DNA of 36,474 bases, taken from contig CANJLK010000034.1 in assembly GCA_947475465.1 (NCBI GenBank), positions 1 to 36,474 of the forward strand, in the 5' to 3' direction. Of this stretch, positions 32,605-36,474 are shown piece after piece. Position 1 is the stretch's first letter, and each line of letters begins with the position of its first letter. The notes below the pieces were generated by a model. That model was not told the origin of the DNA and did no database searches. It saw only the letters and a list, made by a program, of their open reading frames with translations. The stretch is from Caulobacteraceae bacterium. GTDB lineage: Bacteria; Pseudomonadota; Alphaproteobacteria; Caulobacterales; Caulobacteraceae. A program made the translations under genes and the position numbers.

Positions 32605-34623
32605 TCAGTGGGGCGCCTCTTCCGGCGAGGGCGCGGGTTCGGCCTCGTGGTCGCCGTGCAACAGCTGGGAGACGCCGTTGACGATGTCGGCGATCGGGTC
32701 TGAACCCTCGTCGGGCGGCGGCGGCGCCACATCGCCGCCAGGGATGGGCTGGACCCTCAGCCTGGGCAGGGCGGCGGTCATGTAGTCGTGCCAGATGCCG
32801 GCGGGCGCGCCGCCGCCGGTCACCTTCTTCATGGGCGTGTTGTCGTCCTTGCCCACCCACACGGCAGTCACGAAGCCGCCGGTGTAGCCGATGAACCAGG
32901 CGTCCTTGTAGTCGCTGGTGGTGCCGGTCTTGCCGGCCAGGTCGTAGCCTTTGACCGCCGCGCGCGTGCCGGTGCCGGACTGGATGACGCCCCGCATCAT
33001 CTGCACCATGTAGGAGAGCGCCGGCTGGCCGATGACGCTGCGGCGATCGCCGCCGCCGACCCCATGGTCATAGAGCACCCGGCCGCTGGTGGTGCGGATG
33101 CGCTCGATGCCGTAGCCCTTGGCGAACACCCCGCCGTTGGAGAATGGGGCGTAGGCCTGGGCCATTTCCAGGGGGCTGACCTCGACGGCGCCCAAGGCCA
33201 TGGACGGGTCCAGCTGGATCGGCGAGGTGATGCCCAGGCGCCGGGCGGTGGCGGCGACATTCGAGGTGCCGACCTCGTTGGCCAGCCGGGCGGCCACGGT
33301 GTTGATGGACTCCTTGAGCGCCACGGCGAGCGTGATCGGCCCCAGGTAGGCGCCGGTGTAGTTGCGCGGGGTCCAGGTCCCGATGGTGATCGGCTCATCG
33401 ACCACGGGGGTGTCCGGCGTCCGGCCCGCCTCCATCGCAGTCAGATAGACGAAAGGCTTGAAGGACGAGCCGGCCTGGCGGTGCGCCTGGGTCGCGCGGT
33501 CGAACTGGCTCTGCAGATAGTCGACGCCGCCCACATAGGCGCGGACGCGGCCTTCGCCATCGAGGGAAATCAGCGCGCCCTGCTGCACCCCAAGCGGCCT
33601 GGCGGCGGCCACGCCCTTCTGGATCGCCTCCTCCGCCGAGGCCTGCAGCGGCAGGTCGAGGGTGGTTTCCACCACCAGGTCCTCGGTGGGTTCGCCCACC
33701 AGGTGGCGCACCTGGTCGTCCACCCAGTCGGTGAAGTACTGCGCCCTCTGGTTGGCCAGGACCGGATTGACCCTGACCTTGGTGGCGAAGGCCTGGTCGC
33801 GCTCCTGCGGAGTGATGGCGTGGATGCGGACCATCTCGTCGAGCACGATGGTCGCGCGCCGGGCGGCCCGGTCGGTGGCCGCCACCGGCGAATAGCGGGA
33901 CGGCCCCTTCATCATCCCGGCCAGCAGCGCGCTCTCGCCAAGGCTGAGTTGGGCGGCGGGCTTGCCGAAATAGCGTTGCGAGGCCGCCTCGATGCCATAG
34001 GCGCCGGCCCCGAAATAGACCCGGTTCAGATAGAGCTCGAGGATCTGCTTCTTGGTGAACTTGGCCTCGAGCCACACCGCCAGCACCAGTTCCTGGGCCT
34101 TGCGGCGATAGGTCTGGTTGGGGGTCAGGAAGAGGTTGCGCGCCAGTTGCTGGGTGATGGTCGAGCCGCCGCGCAGCGAACCCCCATGGTGGGTGACGTT
34201 ATAGACGCCGCTGCGGACGATGCCCCAGGGGTTGAAGCCGAAGTGCCAGTAGTACCAGCGGTCCTCGATGGCCACGAAGGCCTTGGGCACATAGGCCGGC
34301 AGGCGGTCGAGGTCGACGGGCGGGGCGTACTGGCTGCCGCGCACCGCCACCAGGGCGCCGGAACGGTCCAGGTAGGAGATCGAGGGCTGGCGCTTGACCT
34401 CGTAGAGCTTGGAGGTGTCGGGCAGGTCGATGGCGAAGACCGCGAAGAAGGCGACCAGGAAAATCACCCCCCAGACGCCCAGCACCATGGTCCAGTAGAG
34501 GATTCCCTGCAGCAGGGAGCGGCGGCGCGGACCCTTCGGGCCCCCGGATTGCGGCGGACGCGGGCCGCGCGGGCCCGGAGGGCGGCCGCGGCCGCCCGAG
34601 CCTGGCGATTGCGCATTGGCCAT
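32605..34623 (-). CDS. Class A penicillin-binding protein (PBP1A-type)
   Basis: The 672-aa bifunctional enzyme polymerises and cross-links peptidoglycan. A disordered Pro/Gly/Arg-rich N-terminus (1-36) precedes one membrane helix (about 40-65). The GT51 domain has Glu120 in AIEDRWYYWHFG (Trp-Tyr where Phe is usual), GGSTITQQLARNLFL, and KAQELVLAVWLE. The transpeptidase domain has S386-S-F-K389, S439-I-N441 and K565-T-G567. A Pro/Glu-rich tail follows. It resembles the several class A PBPs of Caulobacter, so no exact paralogue name is given. Confidence 0.95.
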   Translation of the reverse strand: MANAQSPGSGGRGRPPGPRGPRPPQSGGPKGPRRRSLLQGILYWTMVLGVWGVIFLVAFFAVFAIDLPDTSKLYEVKRQPSISYLDRSGALVAVRGSQYAPPVDLDRLPAYVPKAFVAIEDRWYYWHFGFNPWGIVRSGVYNVTHHGGSLRGGSTITQQLARNLFLTPNQTYRRKAQELVLAVWLEAKFTKKQILELYLNRVYFGAGAYGIEAASQRYFGKPAAQLSLGESALLAGMMKGPSRYSPVAATDRAARRATIVLDEMVRIHAITPQERDQAFATKVRVNPVLANQRAQYFTDWVDDQVRHLVGEPTEDLVVETTLDLPLQASAEEAIQKGVAAARPLGVQQGALISLDGEGRVRAYVGGVDYLQSQFDRATQAHRQAGSSFKPFVYLTAMEAGRTPDTPVVDEPITIGTWTPRNYTGAYLGPITLAVALKESINTVAARLANEVGTSNVAATARRLGITSPIQLDPSMALGAVEVSPLEMAQAYAPFSNGGVFAKGYGIERIRTTSGRVLYDHGVGGGDRRSVIGQPALSYMVQMMRGVIQSGTGTRAAVKGYDLAGKTGTTSDYKDAWFIGYTGGFVTAVWVGKDDNTPMKKVTGGGAPAGIWHDYMTAALPRLRVQPIPGGDVAPPPPDEGSDPIADIVNGVSQLLHGDHEAEPAPSPEEAPH

Positions 34624-34940
34624 CTGTACCCGTCCTGCCCGTGACCTTCTTAAGCCCCGCCCGCGGGACCCTTAACCGAAGCCCAGCAAGCACGCGACAA
34701 GATTGACGAGATATGAACAGGCGCCCGCACGGTCCTGGGAAGACCGCCGGAACGCATCTGCAAAAATGCATAGCTGCAGTGCGAAAAAAGCGATTGCGCC
34801 CGATCTTAACACTGTTATCTTAGCGTTGCTCAGTTCGAAGCGCGCCGCGGGTGGGGATACCTGAGGCGATCCCACGCATCGGGCAGGGCCGGCGCTTGAG
34901 CAGGGCGCCGCGTCTCCCCGAATTGCCTGGAGGGCAACCC
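34624..34940. other. Intergenic region between divergent PBP and secreted-protein genes
   Basis: No gene is seen in 317 bases. The central part (about 34750-34830) is rich in A/T, with A-runs and TGCAAAAATGCA. It must contain the promoters of both divergent genes. No TTAA-N7-TTAA CtrA box was found; two TTAA tetramers at 34648 and 34670 are spaced wrongly. Confidence 0.4.
34794..34821 (+). promoter_or_regulatory. Candidate promoter for the secreted-protein gene
   Basis: TTGCGC and TATCTT are separated by 16 bases, in an A/T-rich pocket 120 bases before the ATG at 34941. The match to sigma-70 type boxes is moderate. Confidence 0.3.
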
Positions 34941-35282
34941 ATGAACCGCCTCACGCTTGCGGCCGCCTGCGCCGCTGTCTTCACCCTGGCCGCCGGTTCG
35001 GCCTTCGCCGACGACGCCGTGGTCGCCAAGCTGCAGCAACCGCTGGCCGCCAAGACCAAGTTCATCGCCGGCGGCGCGATGTTCCTTTGCGAGGCCGACG
35101 CCTGCGTCGCCGCCTCGCCGAGCTCCCAGACCTTCAGCGCCGCCACCTGCAAGGTCGTGGCCGGCAAGGTCGGGCCCCTGGTCTCTTTCGCCGCCGGCCG
35201 GCCGCTGGACGACACCCGCCTGGCGACCTGCAACACCGTCGCGGTGGCCAGGCTGATGGGCCCGGTCCTGGCCCGGCAGTAG
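34941..35282 (+). CDS. Secreted four-cysteine protein, probably CC_3452 family
   Basis: The 113-aa protein has a signal peptide (about 1-23, ending AFA) and a mature domain with Cys50, Cys55, Cys70 and Cys97, probably two disulfides (CEADAC, ATCKVVAGKVGPL, LATCN). The layout resembles the small Caulobacterales family named after C. crescentus CC_3452, recalled as lying near the ATP synthase delta gene; this fits the location here but is not checked. GGAGGG precedes the ATG. It is followed by a strong terminator. Function unknown. Confidence 0.8.
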   Translation: MNRLTLAAACAAVFTLAAGSAFADDAVVAKLQQPLAAKTKFIAGGAMFLCEADACVAASPSSQTFSAATCKVVAGKVGPLVSFAAGRPLDDTRLATCNTVAVARLMGPVLARQ

Positions 35283-35322
35283 GCTTTCTTCTCCCAGCAG
35301 CTCACGTCGAGCTTCTGAACTC

Positions 35323-35353
35323 GGGCGCCGACCGCAAGGCCGGCGCCCTTTTT
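35323..35353 (+). terminator. Rho-independent terminator
   Basis: GGGCGCCG (35323-35330) pairs with CGGCGCCC (35341-35348) across a 10-base loop and is followed by TTTTT. It lies 40 bases after the secreted-protein stop and insulates the ATP synthase operon. Confidence 0.9.
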
Positions 35354-35403
35354 CTTTTCTACGCTTCCCCTGTCGCGAAGCTGTGGAAGTCCCGCCCCCT
35401 TGG

Positions 35404-35432
35404 TTGCGGCGCCAGATATCGCGTGCTATCAG
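35404..35432 (+). promoter_or_regulatory. Candidate promoter for the atp operon
   Basis: TTGCGG (35404-35409) and TATCAG (35427-35432) are 17 bases apart, between the terminator and atpH. GCTATC overlapping the second box resembles the Caulobacter housekeeping -10. Tentative. Confidence 0.35.
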
Positions 35433-35563
35433 GCGCGCGGCTTTGGGTCGGGGTCTTTCGGGTCCTTCGGGTCGATGTGCTTTTTTCAAGCGCTTTCAAG
35501 CCTTTAACGTTGCAGCGGGGTTCTCCCGCCGCGGCCCTCTAAACGCACCGGGCGGACAACTTA

Positions 35564-36118
35564 GTGGCGGACGATTCCAAGGCATCGAATGTGGGCGACC
35601 GATACGCCCAAGCTCTGTTCGACCTCGCGAGCGACAACAAGGAAGTCGCGGCCGTCGAGGCCGACCTGAAATCCCTCAAGACGGCGCTGGCCGAGAGCCG
35701 CGACCTGCGCGTTCTGGTGGGCTCGCCCGCCTTCAGCGCCGAGGACAAGGGCAAGGGCCTTTCCGCCATCGCCGCCAAGGCCAAGTTCAAGCCGACGACC
35801 CAGAAGTTCCTGGGCCTGCTGGCCGCCAACGGCCGCGCCGATGCGCTTGGCGCCGTCATCACCGGCTACGAAGCCCTGTCGGCCAAGGCCCGCGGCGCGG
35901 TTTCCGCCGAGGTCATCACCGCCATCCCGCTCAGCGCCGCCCAGTCCAAGGGCGTCGCGGCCGCGCTTCGCCAGGCGCTGGGCAAGGATCCTGAAATCGC
36001 CACCCGCGTCGACCCCGCCATCCTTGGCGGGATCAAGGTCCGGGTCGGTTCCCGCCTGTTCGACGCCTCGCTCAAGTCGCGGCTCGATTCCCTCAAGTTC
36101 GCCCTCAAGAGAGCGTAA
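35564..36118 (+). CDS. atpH: ATP synthase F1 delta subunit
   Basis: The 184-aa subunit joins F1 to the peripheral stalk (OSCP-type). Signature segments are [13 protein letters not shown] at the N-terminus and the C-terminal [25 protein letters not shown]. The start codon is GTG at 35564, with GGCGGA upstream. It is the first gene of the F1 operon here, as is usual in alphaproteobacteria where F0 genes lie elsewhere. atpA begins 6 bases after its stop. Confidence 0.97.
   Translation: MADDSKASNVGDRYAQALFDLASDNKEVAAVEADLKSLKTALAESRDLRVLVGSPAFSAEDKGKGLSAIAAKAKFKPTTQKFLGLLAANGRADALGAVITGYEALSAKARGAVSAEVITAIPLSAAQSKGVAAALRQALGKDPEIATRVDPAILGGIKVRVGSRLFDASLKSRLDSLKFALKRA

Positions 36119-36474
<356 letters not shown>

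Noticed and set aside
32788..34644. 618-codon plus-strand frame opposite the PBP gene
   Set aside because: Its translation is low-complexity, while the minus strand has GT51 and transpeptidase motifs.
34640..34830. CtrA binding box upstream of the divergent PBP and secreted-protein genes
   Set aside because: TTAA tetramers occur, but no TTAA-N7-TTAA spacing was found.

Overview
The window is very GC-rich chromosomal DNA with strong G/C bias at third codon positions. Several genes point to an alphaproteobacterium of the Caulobacteraceae, probably Phenylobacterium or a close relative: a DivL-type cell-polarity kinase with tyrosine at the phosphoacceptor site, a RegB/SenC/RegA (ActS/ActR) redox cluster, MmcB, a PEP-CTERM protein, and a small secreted four-cysteine protein beside atpH. 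The genus assignment is an inference; no rRNA gene is present.

Layout. 1-2073: the 3' part of sdhA, then sdhB. 2217-3786: an FAD ferredoxin reductase and a [2Fe-2S] ferredoxin. 3787-6191: an accessory patch with IS30-like and IS6-family transposase remnants and a VanA/DMO-like Rieske oxygenase whose codon use is less G/C-biased. 6192-7127: a protein built of four helix-turn-helix-like repeats, followed by two tandem ~143-bp palindromic elements and an inverted REP pair. 7633-11483: a P450 neighbourhood, with an HxlR regulator divergent from one P450 and, facing it, a P450-ferredoxin-globin operon. 11655-14389: a two-subunit Tat-exported molybdenum hydroxylase of the isoquinoline 1-oxidoreductase type. 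14935-16098: an acyl-CoA dehydrogenase. 16380-17312: a PEP-CTERM protein and a small secreted protein. 17379-19703: divL. 19823-20762: a hypothetical protein overlapping a zincin-like peptidase. 20759-22878: an alpha/beta hydrolase divergent from a ferritin-like di-iron oxygenase, followed by a third copy of the palindromic element. 23140-24680: lipocalin, a 49-aa protein, MmcB and a GIY-YIG protein, followed by a second REP pair. 24825-26716: a LytS/LytTR-type two-component system. 26883-27457: a 61-aa protein and a MarR-like protein. 27557-30290: regA, regB and a divergent SCO/SenC gene. 30459-31757: PHB depolymerase. 31809-32567: a YgjP-type metalloprotein. 32605-34623: a class A penicillin-binding protein. 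34941-36474: a secreted protein, a clear terminator, atpH and the start of atpA.

How the genes fit together. Much of the left half is oxidative catabolism: two P450s, one Rieske oxygenase, two ferredoxins but only one ferredoxin reductase, a molybdenum hydroxylase, an acyl-CoA dehydrogenase and a di-iron oxygenase. The single reductase could serve several of the oxygenases. The right half is housekeeping and regulation: respiration, redox sensing, cytochrome oxidase assembly, ATP synthase, wall synthesis, carbon storage and cell-cycle control.

No tRNA, rRNA, CRISPR array or prophage was found. The less ordinary items are the four-repeat HTH protein, the ~143-bp palindromic elements whose first bases overlap the TGA stop codons of unrelated genes, the REP pairs with stem-preserving differences, the P450-ferredoxin-globin operon, a P450 with His in place of the I-helix acid, and two tight palindromes between the hydrolase and the di-iron oxygenase.
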